64,000 nt of DNA from Echinococcus granulosus. Taxonomy: Eukaryota; Platyhelminthes; Cestoda; Cyclophyllidea; Taeniidae. The notes beneath the pieces were generated by a model that saw nothing but the letters and a program-made list of their open reading frames with translations, was not told the DNA's origin and did no database searches. Shown here one piece after another: positions 38,254-53,900 of this stretch. The position numbers and the translations under genes are program-made. How positions within the stretch are numbered: position 1 is the stretch's first letter; every line of letters begins with the position of its first letter. The stretch lies in contig NW_020170385.1 in the NCBI RefSeq assembly GCF_000524195.1, positions 39,085-103,084 on the forward strand, in the 5' to 3' direction.

Positions 38254-40204
38254 ATGGATGCATTCACGATTCTCTTCCTCTCATCCTACCTGGCCACAAT
38301 CTCCGGTCTCCTGATCGAATACCCGATGTCCATCGAGAAAGCGCCTTTCATGGCCACCGTAGGAAATTGCAGCGGGGCTATAGTGTCACGCAACTTAGTT
38401 CTTGTTTCGGGAAAGTGTTTGTGCTTGCGCAATCGACCCACCGTCATTTTTGCGGGCACCAGCTGGAGCAACGTCAACTACCTTCCCAAGAAGGGTGAGT
38501 AATCGGTCTCCTCGCTATCTGCCAGTTGATTTTTGGAGAAACAATTACCTTCAAACAACTCATTACTGTATTCGGTGAATCGCTGATCAGAATAAACTTG
38601 TTATCTTTCTTTCGGTAGTTATTGCCATCGGCGAATGCTTAATTGAATTGACTCATACAATATTTAGCACATACCATTACTACAGACGTGTACTATTATG
38701 TACCACAATATCACAATCTGGTTATTTCTTCTTTGAATGAATGGTGCTGATTCCGTCAAGGGTGCTGTTTAGCAAAGCCCAAACAAGTACAATTGGATGG
38801 CGAAAACAAAGTTCAAGTGAAATCGTGACTCTCTCAGCATTTACACATTCACATCATGCTTACACTTCGCATGAGTCCAAACTACTTTACCAAAGACCTG
38901 TGGAGTCTGTTGCACAGCACCCCAGTGGCACATCTACTCACGTCACATCGGAATTCATTTGGCGGGATTAAAGGTCATGCTGAAAAAAAGTGGTAAATTT
39001 TGGATATCTGAAATGGAAGCAAGGGTAACTAGAGTATAAAGCTAAATTGTGATCTATTTATTTATGGGACATATTTAGCTCACTTCACTATTGATTTGAG
39101 TGTTTCTTTAACAGGACTTGAATTTTAAACTACCGAGAGTTCCTTGCAAATAATTATATTTGCATTACAACTTTCAAAAGCCACAAATCTACGACTAGAT
39201 TGTCTGGAATTTTGATTCTATTTACTGCAGGATAGCCACGAAGTCACAAAAGCTCGTGAATTCCCATAAAAGAACGGTACAATCAGCAAAATCTTACAGT
39301 AATTTTGAAGCCACTCAACGACGGTTTTTCCTTCTGCTGTTTGGCTGCATTTAATTTTTAAGCTAAACCGATGTACCCTAAGTTTCAATCTTGATTCTGC
39401 CTAAACTAAAACAGCACTTCACCTCTCACCCATGCGCGCCATTGACACTTCCAAATAACTGCTTACACGTATCAGTTTTAAACCACCTTGTTTCCACCTT
39501 CAAATGTAGAACTTCAGCAAAAATTTTAGCAAGGGGATGTAACTAGGAAATTATTTTGACGGCGTGCCTAGTCATCGACTTGTCATGTATACTACCTATT
39601 TGTTCGCATGATCACCCTTCAGTACTTTATGACTTCACCTCGTGTACTGACGTGCTCCCTCCTGCCTAACTGCACTGTTTCGCCAGAACATCGGATCAGG
39701 AGGTTCATTTTTGAGCGCGAATACGGTTACTGCTCGCAGAGCAGAAGATCAGACTTCGTGTTGGTGGAGTTGGAGGACAGCCTAGTCTACAGCCACCGCG
39801 TGCAGCCCATCCAACTCTACTGCGCCACCCATCTGCCCAGTCAGCTGGCAGCGCTGGGATTCCACTTTCCTGGCCAGCTCTACGGCTTCCTCAACGAAGC
39901 GCTAATAAATGTACGGCGTGGCGAGCACCGCTACTTGCAGGCGCTTAACTACGATATCCCATCTGATGCTGTAGGACCCCTCGTCAGTGTTCATGCCGAC
40001 GGTAAGCAGCCCCACCTCGTGGGTGTCTACTCTCACCGCTACGGCAAAACCAGCTTCTTCAAGTCCCTCGATCACACTAGCTGCAATTGGGTTCGAAGCC
40101 GGGTTCTTGAGAATCAACGAATGGGCTGGCGGCATTCTCTGTCCTCATCTCCCCTCCCCTTTCAACACCCATTTTCTAATAAGCCAATGAAGAAGACTTA
40201 TTAA
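38254..40204 (+). CDS. Secreted S1 (trypsin-fold) protein, catalytic triad lost
   Basis: Two exons, 38254-38494 and 39687-40204, join in phase 1 and give 252 residues, the usual size of a trypsin. Residues 1-18 are a hydrophobic signal-peptide-like leader. The mature start LIEYPM and the segments GAIVSRNLVLVSGKCL (trypsin GGSLI..VVSAAHC), SDFVLVELED (DIALLKL) and SDAVGPLVSVHADGK..LVGVYS (GDSGGPLVC..LQGVVSW) place it in chymotrypsin family S1. The catalytic His is Lys54 and the catalytic Ser is Ala175; only the Asp (Asp103) remains. The S1-pocket Asp189 position is Tyr169, and Cys191 is replaced by Ile. The activation peptide (R/K-IVGG) is absent. It should therefore be a binding or antigenic pseudoprotease rather than an enzyme. 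Tapeworm antigen 5 is a known secreted trypsin-like protein with a changed catalytic Ser, a possible analogue. The single intron is 1,192 nt. Confidence 0.8.
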
Positions 40205-41627
40205 AGCTTTCCTAAAATCCAATAAGGATGAATTCATGAATGTCTCTTTAGTAGTGTAGACCCTTTTAATCCCACAATATTCACTCGTCGTCTTAAACTC
40301 TCCTCCACCCAAGCCATCTGGTTCCAAAGTATCACTGTCGACTTAGGTAGCTTTAATTGGGATGCATGAAATTCACTACTAACAAACAATTAGGTGTAAT
40401 CAGTGTTTGCGGAAAAAAAGCAGTACAGAGATTTGAATTAAAACATCATTCGGTGTAATTAAGCCGAGCAAAAGTTTTGTTGGTTAGGACCCCATTCACT
40501 AAAGTAATTTTTCATTTACGCCAAACATTTGGTCCCACTTAGGGCCTATTGCGCATTTGTGCCATTGAGCCTCGCTACCTGTGGATATAGGCTCGAAGGG
40601 GGATCTTATGGAAAGAGGGGAATCTTTCTGCTGAAATTAGGTGATGCAAATCAGTGGTAGTAGTCATGTGACCTTTTGGCTATTTTTAGTCCGTTGCTGA
40701 CTTCAGTTAGTCACTAACGCCGAGAACCATTTATAGCACAGTTCACAAAAACATGACGCTTTAGCAACCAAAAAGGGTGCTATTAAGCGGAAAGGCAAGG
40801 AGTCAAATTCCCTTTATTACAGTAAAGACGCAGCACGGAGCCGACCGAGGTTGCCTTCAAAACGCAAAGTGGGAAATTTAAAGTGAGCACGAGTTTCGCA
40901 GGTTTGCAGAACCGGTAACCCACTGAAGAGGAGAGTAACCAATTCAACAACTTTGCATACTGAAAAATGGAAAAACCAGAATTTCGCAACGACTTCCCGG
41001 TTGAGGTTGAGAAAGCGGATTTTTTCCTCCCGTAACCTAGCAAGTGCATGTGCAGGTGTAAACACACTCCATAACTAATTTTCTAACATAGTATGTTAAA
41101 AATAAGCCTTTTTTGACTTCGACGCTAAATACTCATCTGAAACGACTGCAGGTGGCAAGCTTTTGTATACACTCCACTTCCCCGTTTTGTAACACTTCTT
41201 TACTCTCACTGCTATTAAATTAAATATAAAACACGGGAGCAAGCCCTTGATTGCACCTCAACGTGTCGAATGTCTCAGCGCAAAAGTCCCATATTCCGGC
41301 AGACTGACAACCCTGATACTGGCAAAAAGTGATGCGGCGACAAATGACCGGGAGGCATCGCAGTCAACTTTACCTTCAGTCACTGCCACGCAAAAGCAGT
41401 AGCACGGGTACAATATGGCTAGGGTTGAAAGTGGAATAAGACCCACGTAATTTACTAACGAATCAATAAATCCAAACAGAGAGATTACATGACTTATTAA
41501 ATATACGTTTGGGTTAAAATCGACATTAAAATGGGCAAACCCGAAGTAAAAAACACAAAAAGTAAGGAATATTTTATCTCAAGACCAATCGACGAAAATC
41601 TGCAGTACGAGGAATAGGAGTGAGATG
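40205..41627. other. Convergent interval between the trypsin-like gene and METAP2
   Basis: About 1.4 kb holding the two 3' UTRs. An AATAAG-type signal lies shortly after the trypsin-like stop (about 40220). Minus-strand frames at 40783-41067 and 41258-41446 have no recognised domain or splice context and were not accepted. Confidence 0.35.
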
Positions 41628-45861
<4,234 letters not shown>

Positions 45862-47081
45862 CCGATGACTTCAAAGTATTGCTTTATTATACGGTTAGCT
45901 AAAACAAATTACGGTTGGTTGGAACAAATAAGCACTTGATTTTATATAGTGATCTTTAAATAAAATTGCCATAGGCGTGCAGCAAAGGACTGGGATTTTT
46001 TACACTTACCTGTAATGACAAACCGTTTCACGAAACCTTGTGCATTTCTTTGATATGGTAGCAGCATTATCAAAGCCAGCAAATTATATCATTTGCAGTA
46101 TTTTATCATTGTAAAAGAGCTTGTTCCTTTTTAATTGCTCTTTAAACTGTATGTTAAGTTCATTCTCTGTGAGTTGTTCTTCCACCGGCTAGCGTGGCCT
46201 TCGGCCGCGTTTATAGCCTTCCAGCCCTCTTGTACGGTAATGATAAAACCTTCTTCGTATGGTACGACTTAATTTTACTTTAGCAAAGACTCAGAACGCT
46301 ATAGCAGAGTTGTCTAGTTTTGGGCAGCAATGGTTTTGTTTGGCTTTATGCTTTAAACCCCCTCGTTAGTTGGATGTAAACGCTCCAGTCAGCCCAGAAT
46401 AATTTATAAGCCATACTGGATTTATAGACTTTTTTATCAAACTACAGATTAGATGAGTGACTATAATCATTCCTGTAGCGGTTGCTTCCACCAGTTTTTT
46501 TGGTAAATCTAGTAAGGTAGACCAGATTCTTAAAATATGTTTTGAAACACTGGCCATTGATCTCACAATTGTACCGTTGACCAGGTGATTTAAGCTAGGG
46601 AGTCGACTATTCTGCTACGTTTGAAATGTTGGTTCCTGTCTATCCTGTGCAGGTGATCGCGCGCTGAGGAGGCATTCGAAAAAAGAACAAAGTAATTCTC
46701 GTAGGTGCTATCGTGCTATGTACCATTTTCACAAGTGAATGTTGGCGCCGTAATCCGTAAATCATCGAATCTGACGGCTGAATTTTTACTAATCCCCAGA
46801 CCAATAAGCCTTGAAATCACGAATGCTTAATTGAGTTAGACATATGGTGGCTTAGCTACCTCTCTGAGACTTACGCTGTCGATGCGCACACAGGGAGCAG
46901 GGGATCTCTAGCAACAGGAGGAATTTGTTTTTGATAACTTAAGTATACATGCACCAAGGAAGGATGAAAACCATACCTGTCAGCCATCTTTATCTCAGTA
47001 TAGAGTATTTCATATAAATGCAGCAATTTGCATTGGCATCACCCTCATTACTGCCGTCATCGTTGCCTTATTCTTTACCTT
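45862..47081. other. Upstream region of METAP2, no gene seen
   Basis: About 1.2 kb upstream of the METAP2 start. It should contain the METAP2 promoter; a GC-richer patch with GGCCTTCGGCCGCG lies at about 46195-46210. Short open frames (such as 46366-46566, -) carry no domain or splice support. Confidence 0.35.
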
Positions 47082-47283
47082 CTACCCCGTTAACTGATCC
47101 AACTTCGTCGGCATCACTTCACTGTTCATTTTCTTTACCATGGTTTCTACACACTTGCTAATATTGTAGTCATCTCCACTAAAACTGGAAGCTTTCATTT
47201 TAATTTCGACTTTACCCAGAAACTCATCACACTTGTACGGAAAAGAAACTAAAAAGCCAAGTTTATCAACAATGTCCAACGTG
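47082..47283 (-). CDS. Unassigned coding exon with stop codon
   Basis: An open stretch from an acceptor (ATAAATAG) at 47284 to a TAG at 47082, read with one base completing a split codon. It encodes about 66 residues including CDEFLGKVEIKMKASSF and VETMVKKMNSEVMPTKLD, a normal amphipathic, Lys-rich composition. No family is recognised. It looks like the last exon of a minus-strand gene whose upstream exons are not identified; the exon at 47924-48143 is upstream but has its own stop. It could still be a chance open frame. Confidence 0.3.
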
Positions 47284-47528
47284 CTATTTATAAGAAAACA
47301 GGGATTTAATTTAAAACCACGAGAATTCTTGCGGTAAGGACACTTATCGTGGGTTGTAATAAACCCAATCGAGTATCAAATACAACAAAAGGAAGTGCTG
47401 ATGAATTAAGGTGTGCAGGACCCTGGTACTAGATAAATTTAATAAAGAATATTTTAGGTTGATTCTGTGTAAATAAATAGTGCGAAATGCTTTAACAAAT
47501 CAAATAGTTACGTATAAGCAGAAGCCTG

Positions 47529-47639
47529 ATGGTAGAAAGTCCCATATTACAATCTTCAAATAGTAAAAATGTCCCAGTACGACCAAGTGCAAGTCAAAAT
47601 AACGGCAATAAAATCAGCAATTTATCGTCAGATCGAAAG
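47529..47639 (+). CDS. Possible first exon of an unknown plus-strand gene
   Basis: ATG at 47529 opens a 37-codon frame rich in Ser, Asn, Pro and Lys (MVESPILQSSNSK..., KISNLSSDRK) that ends at a GTAAAG donor in phase 0; the frame also stays open beyond it. The composition is like a disordered N-terminus. No downstream exon could be joined with confidence, so this is a weak call. Confidence 0.2.
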
Positions 47640-47923
47640 GTAAAGAAAAAAGTGCCTTTTGGAAGAATGGGTGAAGTTACTCTTATGTCTGTCTGCACAC
47701 AATGCATTCAATTAATGCTCCTATATTCCCTTTTTTTCCCTGGATGTGATAAAACAAGGCTCCCACTGATCACCGCCAGTGGTCTATGCCTTATGGACTG
47801 GTGAGGCAGCGTCAAGGCAGTAAACGAGCTTAGTACATCTCATTATTTATACAAAAAATATCAATTCGTATCTTAAGGAAAATATTGATCACCTTTGAGT
47901 TTATTAATGATCATGTTTCCTCA

Positions 47924-48143
47924 TTATATCGCAATTTTGGCTTTACTGCCAGAGCCCAGTATATCCGTTGACAGCATATTTACACCTTCAGTGGAACCGT
48001 GTGCACAGAAAATGGCAGCTGGTTTCTGAGTAGGTACAACTCCAGGTACGCGATTACTTAATAGATCCGGAGGGTGGAAAGCGACTAAGTAAGGAGGAAT
48101 AATTGCTATAAACAGCACGTAAAGGGTAGAGGTAGCACAATAT
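47924..48143 (-). CDS. Exon with one membrane segment, weakly TMEM231-like
   Basis: Open from an acceptor (GATAATTCAG) at 48144 to TAA at 47924, completing a split codon; about 72 residues. It begins YCATSTLYVLFIAIIPPYLV, a clear transmembrane helix followed by AFHPPDLL. The IIPPYLVAF motif resembles YIPPLLVAF in the first membrane segment of human TMEM231, a ciliary transition-zone protein, from memory. The rest (HGSTEGVNMLSTDILGSGSK) does not match TMEM231, and no other TMEM231 exon was found. A 5' exon ending RELFS could precede it (about 48173-48210) but would need a 29-nt intron with a poor donor. Confidence 0.3.
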
Positions 48144-48263
48144 CTGAATTATCCTGTGGATGGATACATGACCTCGAAAATAATTCGCGTAAAAGTTGCG
48201 TTTTGCGCTAAAAGATGCTGCGCCGACTGCTGGAATGTACGAGCTGTATTTTCGGAAGGGTGC

Positions 48264-50838
48264 CTAGGCCATCTCTCCCAGGTTCCAGTCCTTCGCGAAT
48301 TCCGAGTGCATTTCGTTTAATCTACAATTATAAATCGGTGATACATAATTCAAGAACTGGTAAATAAGAGTTTGGTCAGAGCTAGAATACAATCCATTTA
48401 ACCATTTTGATGCTATTTCTACTCGTAACCTGAGATTTAGCTAATAACCAAGCCAGTGAACTAACTGACCGATGTGCTACCGGTCAAAACGTATTTTCAT
48501 GACACTGTAGTCCCTCAAGTAGTAAACTTCCCACAATGTCTCAATAATTGGGCTATCGAGGAAGGTAAATTTGTTGGGTGCAAACGTTCAACTCAAAAGC
48601 ATGTAAACTTCAGCCTATGCATTGAAGTTTAATGATGCTCCCTGATTCTGAGATGATGCGAGACGATCGCCACCAGAAGAAGTCAGTACGGTTATTAGTA
48701 AAAGATCGCACTGTCACCAACGTCACCTTTAAAGCATTGAAAATCTGCTAAGTATTTAACAAATAAGAACATTAACTTACTCTTTCAATTTTCGCCTAAG
48801 TAAGATGTTTTCAGTCATAAGGGCGTTTATTCTCTCATCCCTTGCACTTATCCTTTCGGAACAGTTGACGAGGAGGAACTAGATAAATGCAGAGTCGAGT
48901 GTTGAAATGCAAAAGACCTACCATTGCTTCCTCAACAAACTGATTCAATTCGGCGAGGGCATTGATGGCGTCCTTTTCTCGTTTCATGAGAATGCTCTTC
49001 CTGCAAATAGGAGGAGAAAACTGTCACCTTGCTTTCCAATAAAACTCGAGGATCTTGAACTTACTATCAACAACCAGGTAAGTAATAGACACTATTTACA
49101 TGGTGACAGATCAAATGGAGCCACGTATGCGGAACATATAGTCGGTTCGGTACTGCCGCGTTTATACCAGGACACATTTTTATGCCAAAATTTTAACCGC
49201 TGCCGCCGAGTCCATTACTTGGATTGTTAGGTGATTTAAACGTAATGGCAGAACCTGCCTAACCACTAGCAGTTGATATTCGCAAAATAAAAAACTTTGA
49301 AAGCCCATGAAAACATCAGTTATTAACTTCTTTGAAAAGTCCTGAATGCGAGTCAATACGACAAACATATTAGATTTTTTTCGTCACCACCACATCCATC
49401 TTTTTGGAAAATTTAAAAAATTTTTCGAGTCTAGTTTTTTAAACTTTGCTTTGCGGAAAGTTTGTAACCACTACTTTTCTCCAAACCATCTTATCACACA
49501 CTCTGAATCACAAAAGCCTTTTGACTCACCAAATTTTTTCATTTATTCTATTTATCAAGGAAGTCTAAGTGAACCACTTCACCTGAATGATTCTGATCAA
49601 TATCACCGCTCCAAACTGACAAAAATTCTGCAATACTTTTCTGCAAAATCCTTGGTCATCTGACTTAGCACCGCGTAACTTTTGCTGCTTCATAATCATC
49701 AGTTGGATGTAATTGTAGCGTCCCGAGACTCCCTGAAGACGTAAGAAGTCACAATACTCGGGCAGAATATATATATATTCAGCACGGAGAAGGTGTCTGG
49801 GCTATTGGCATGGCCCAAAAAGGCCAGCCCCACCCAGCGAGGTACAAGAGGGCTAATTCAAAGTCCAAAAGTGGCGCCTCACCAGAACCGAGGGATAAAC
49901 CACTATCGTATTACATAATCATTTTCGGAAGGCAAAAAAATCCTAGCGCAAGTTTTACCGTTGGATAAACGTTAGTGGACCTGTGGCGCAATTTGAATGC
50001 GCTACTTGAAAGAAGTAGGCATGCGTTTCGATTTAAAAATTACAAACAAAAGTATAGGAGAATTAATTCTGCCTTGGGATGAAGCATTTCTTATAATGCT
50101 TCTCCTTGTTTTGTGTGATACGTGGGTACTCGAATTTCCATCATGAACAACTTCAAGCCATGCCTTTGCTGAGGTGTTACTGCCAAAAATTTGCTCGAAG
50201 AGTGTCTGTGATAAATGCATCCTTAACTAAAGCATAGTATAACCTGTGGAGGATTTATGAGATTCTCTTAAAGTAAATTTACTTGAATTCATCTCTAGCA
50301 TGTGTCTAAACATGGAACTGAGCAGCAACGCAGTCAAAATGTCTAAAATAAACAAAGATTTTCCATGATTTCCGATGAAGAAGTAAACAGTTCCTTTTGT
50401 TTCAAATTACTTAACTAAGCAAAGTTACATTTTCTCACATCTGAGTCGTGTAGGGTAGATTAGTAAAAGTGTGGATAGGACTTTACAAATTCTGTCATGA
50501 GATATTAAACAGATTGTATTACATGTGCGCCTCAATAGTAACAGATAGGAAACAATTTACGCAAAACAGAAAAACTGGATAAAAAGGGAATCCGGCGTGT
50601 AAATAAATTAAAAGGGGGCTCACTTTACGGCGAAGGTTTGATAATGCGCCTCGAAGGCTGCGGGAGAGGTGGCAGTGGAGGTGGAGGCGGCGCGGACAGC
50701 GGCGGTGGCGCCACCCGTGAATCTGCTGGGCCCGGTCAGGGCAATTTCGTTCAGAGCAGACCCTGCGGCACCTTGCGACTCCTGATACATCAAAATGCTC
50801 TTCTCTTCGGTGCCACGTGAGGCCGTTGTTTCTTTCAT
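48264..50838 (-). CDS. Small coiled-coil protein, unknown family
   Basis: Four exons, 50624-50838, 48922-49000, 48781-48878 and 48264-48321, join in consistent phase to 450 nt, a 149-residue protein. Residues 1-60 are Ala/Thr/Ser-rich (ATAAVRAASTSTATSPAAF). From about 62 on the sequence is charged and helical with heptad character: MKREKDAINALAELNQFVEE, ERISARDERINALMTENILL, RRKLKELNEMHSEFAKDW. I do not recognise the family. The helical C-terminal half suggests a small adaptor or cytoskeletal subunit; this is inference. The first exon ends in GTGAGC and the third in GTAAGT. Intron 2 is only 43 nt, and intron 1 (49001-50623) carries the second LTR-like repeat. Its ATG faces the ATG of the plus-strand gene at 50988 across 149 bp. 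Confidence 0.55.
49714..49915 (+). repeat. LTR-like dispersed repeat, copy 2
   Basis: About 202 bp, matching copy 1 at 33331-33528 along its whole length with scattered substitutions and small indels (for example one extra TA unit in the TATATA core). It begins TGTAGCG and ends ATTACA, giving TGTA...TACA inverted ends as in LTRs. TAAT precedes (49710-49713) and follows (49916-49919) the element, a possible 4-bp target-site duplication. It lies in intron 1 of the coiled-coil gene, antisense to it. Confidence 0.72.
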
Positions 50839-50987
50839 GTGGATAAAAGCATAAATTAAAAATCTTACAAAGGGTAACCTCTTCTATTACGTTAAGCTGA
50901 ACGAGTTAGCGCATTAGAGAGTCGGGTATAAGGACCTCTACAGTTGAAGAAACGCAAGTTATCAGTTGAGACGTTTGTACTGATTTA
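50839..50987. promoter_or_regulatory. Putative bidirectional promoter interval
   Basis: 149 bp separate the start codons of two divergent gene models (50838 on minus, 50988 on plus). It should contain both 5' UTRs and a shared promoter. No TATA box is evident. The call depends on both models being right. Confidence 0.35.
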
Positions 50988-53900
50988 ATGGAGTTAGAAT
51001 ACAAAAAAGGCGATCGCAACACCGATGAGCAGACAGATATTGAAATTGATAAAAAGTACTTGAGTTACAAATGTTACTGTTAACTAGCAGCTTGCCATGT
51101 GTTCGTATATTTAGGAAATTTATATTTATCTAGTGAAGCTGCGGTTACTAGGATACCTTTTGCAAATATGTGTGCGTTAGTGTTGTTTACAGTTTCAGAA
51201 GAACAACTCCATTACCAGGTTTTAATAGCTCTCATTTTGACAGTTTATTTTTTAGCCGTCTCAGCTACTAGGGCTATAGAAATGTTTGTCAATTTGTCTG
51301 TAAGGCGTGGATATACCCTTAATGTGCGCTACTATACACCCCTTTGTCCTCAGAGTTATTTGGGAACACGAATACGCGAGAGTTAGAGCATCTTTAAAGG
51401 CGATTTTGGGATGTCAGCGTCTCAGGATTTTGAAGGACATGTAAATATGTCGAAGCTGAATTCTACCACGGACCCCTTACTGAACTCCAGATCACCTGTT
51501 CTTGGGTTATCCTATTGGGAACGTGACAGTACCCGTGATTCGTAGCAGTATGTATTTCAATTTAAAAGTGTCCAAACTACATCGGTTTGGAAAAAGGAAA
51601 TAAATCCTTGATTTGCAAATGAGGATGAAAGCTTGGCAGATTTTTGAGGAAATCGCAACCAGAAGCTGTCAAGCAACCGAGAAACTAGTACGTTTACTCT
51701 TGTCGTCAAATTTCAGATACGTACTTTTACCAAGTCAAAAAGATGAATACAGGTTTAAACTCACGATGAGCATTCTACTGGTGCAACGCATTTGGGTCGC
51801 AACAAATGAAATGTATTTACCAAGCTGATGCATATTTTCCACAGACGCACCTTATAAAGGATATGCCACTGTGTGCACTGCGAATGAACAGCGTAAAATG
51901 CAACATTTTGCATGGATAAACAAAGTACTCAGGTCATTAATTACGTACCAGAAGGAGCGAGGTCCGTTGGTTGTTGGTGTAATGTGACCTAGAGTGACAT
52001 CTTAAGAGAAACAATTGCAGGGCAAACCTGAGCGTCTTCTCGGCTTTTGGATTCCATTAGCCGCTGTGTTGCATGTTCCATTATTATAGTCTTGAGTGGA
52101 GAAGAAAATGAAACCTTCATGCATCAGGGATTGAGATATATACCACTAGCAATCATTTCTGAACTGGGTAAAGTCAAGTCTATTCATACCAAAGGGCACG
52201 CCTTACGCACAACGGTAAACAGCTGGCTTTAATGCTTTTAGAATGCAACATTATCGCCTATGTTATCACTATCACCCTTACAGAGTCAATAGTATTCAAA
52301 ATAAAACAAAAATCAAATGTCCATACAGCATCAGAGACCACTTATAACAACAAAGGCTTTTTCCGTGCCTTAGATCTTTGGCCAATAACTATTTGAGGTC
52401 CATTATCATCATGCAAGTTAAGGGAGCTCAACAAGTGCAAAATAATGTGGCACAATCTGGACCAGTTATAGGGCTGTCTCATTTCCTTAAACCACCTTCA
52501 GTATGCAACAGTTGTACATTTCGTTTTTAGCAGCCTCATTACATGTTAACATCCAGACACACCCGATTGTCAGATCTGCGGGCGCAGGGATTCATTTCAA
52601 AAACTTACTATCAACGAACCTTGTTTCGCCTTTATCCGTACTTTGTGGCAATTTAGCGCCTAACTCCGACAACTTACAACTTCCAACGTAAGATAGGGAG
52701 GAATAAATGGGAAAGGGTTGTAAATAGCAGCATCCAAAGCGTCTAGTCAGAAATCGTAACTAAACCACCCTGAATTGCAAATCATTGGAAAAATCCGCGA
52801 AGCCAATGATCTATGCCTTTTAATATAAGCTTGAGGGAAACAAAACCATGAAGCATTTATCAGTTCCTCCTCAAGGTGCTAATACGGTTTTGTTCCATCC
52901 ACTTTTACAGTGAGCCTCTTCATTAACTTGTTGTGCTACATGAGCAGGAATTGGGCACCCCAAACCTCTGCACGTACCAACTCAGCTGTTTATAATGCTA
53001 ATTGGTTTGAAAGGGAAAAAGCACTTATGCCTACGCACGTGGGCATCTGGATGGTCGGCGAGAGCTGAAAGAACGTCCTCACGTGAAAGCACAAACAGTT
53101 CAGCATATCCCACTGCTCGAACGTCTGCTGTTCGTCTTTGGAGAAAAAGAGCAAAATGAAAGTTCTTTTGTTGGTGATCACAGGTCGATGGGTGGGTGCA
53201 ATCATCATGGGACTCACTTGTTGCCACCACCGTTGATACAGAGAATTCCAATTTCACCGAAGAAATCACCTGCTTCCAGGCGCTTGAGTACTATACCCGC
53301 TTTACTAAAGTAAAATAATTCCTTACATTGGGGTCGATCTAACTACTGAGCTTCTTCCCTCTAATTAATCGAAAGGACGTAGTTGCGATTTTGGGCAGGC
53401 ACTCAGTGGGACAGGTCTATTCGAGATATCTCACTAATAGTTTGATGTAAAGTTCATACATTACGCTCAAAATCAGTGCAATGTCTTGCCACTCTGAGCC
53501 CACTTGTTTGGAGTTTCCGATAGTTTTTGCTTTGTGCTAAACCAAAATTGGAAAACTAATGCTGTAAAAAGAGGTACTTATAAAACAAAGTTCCAATCAT
53601 GTATTCAAGGTGAGCTCTTTTTACTGTAAAACGAATAAAATGCGATCTGGCCTCTCTTTCATCTTAATGAATGGGCTCATTTGCGATTCCGACACCTCTA
53701 AAGCACACCCATGGTCACATACAACCTTCATCTGAAGTAGAACCTTTGTCAAGCACTGCCAGAGCGTTGGTGATAGTGGTGAGCAATTAAGTGGGTTATT
53801 CGTCAATTATTACATTAGGTCTTTAGTATATTTTGATGCAAAATTATCTTAGAACTTCGCCTTTAATACATAATTGCTTTCGCTGAGCGGGCCTGCATTT

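Noticed and set aside
48907..49092. Plus-strand exon candidate ending KLEDLELTINNQ|GTAAGT
   Set aside because: A good donor is present, but the same DNA is the coiled-coil exon 48922-49000 on the minus strand in part, and no plus-strand partner exon fits.
51099..51386. 95-codon plus-strand frame with a hydrophobic stretch (YQVLIALILTVYFLAV)
   Set aside because: It conflicts with the phase-consistent model that skips from 51063 to 51400, and no donor/acceptor pair joins it to neighbours. It remains possible if the neighbouring model is wrong.
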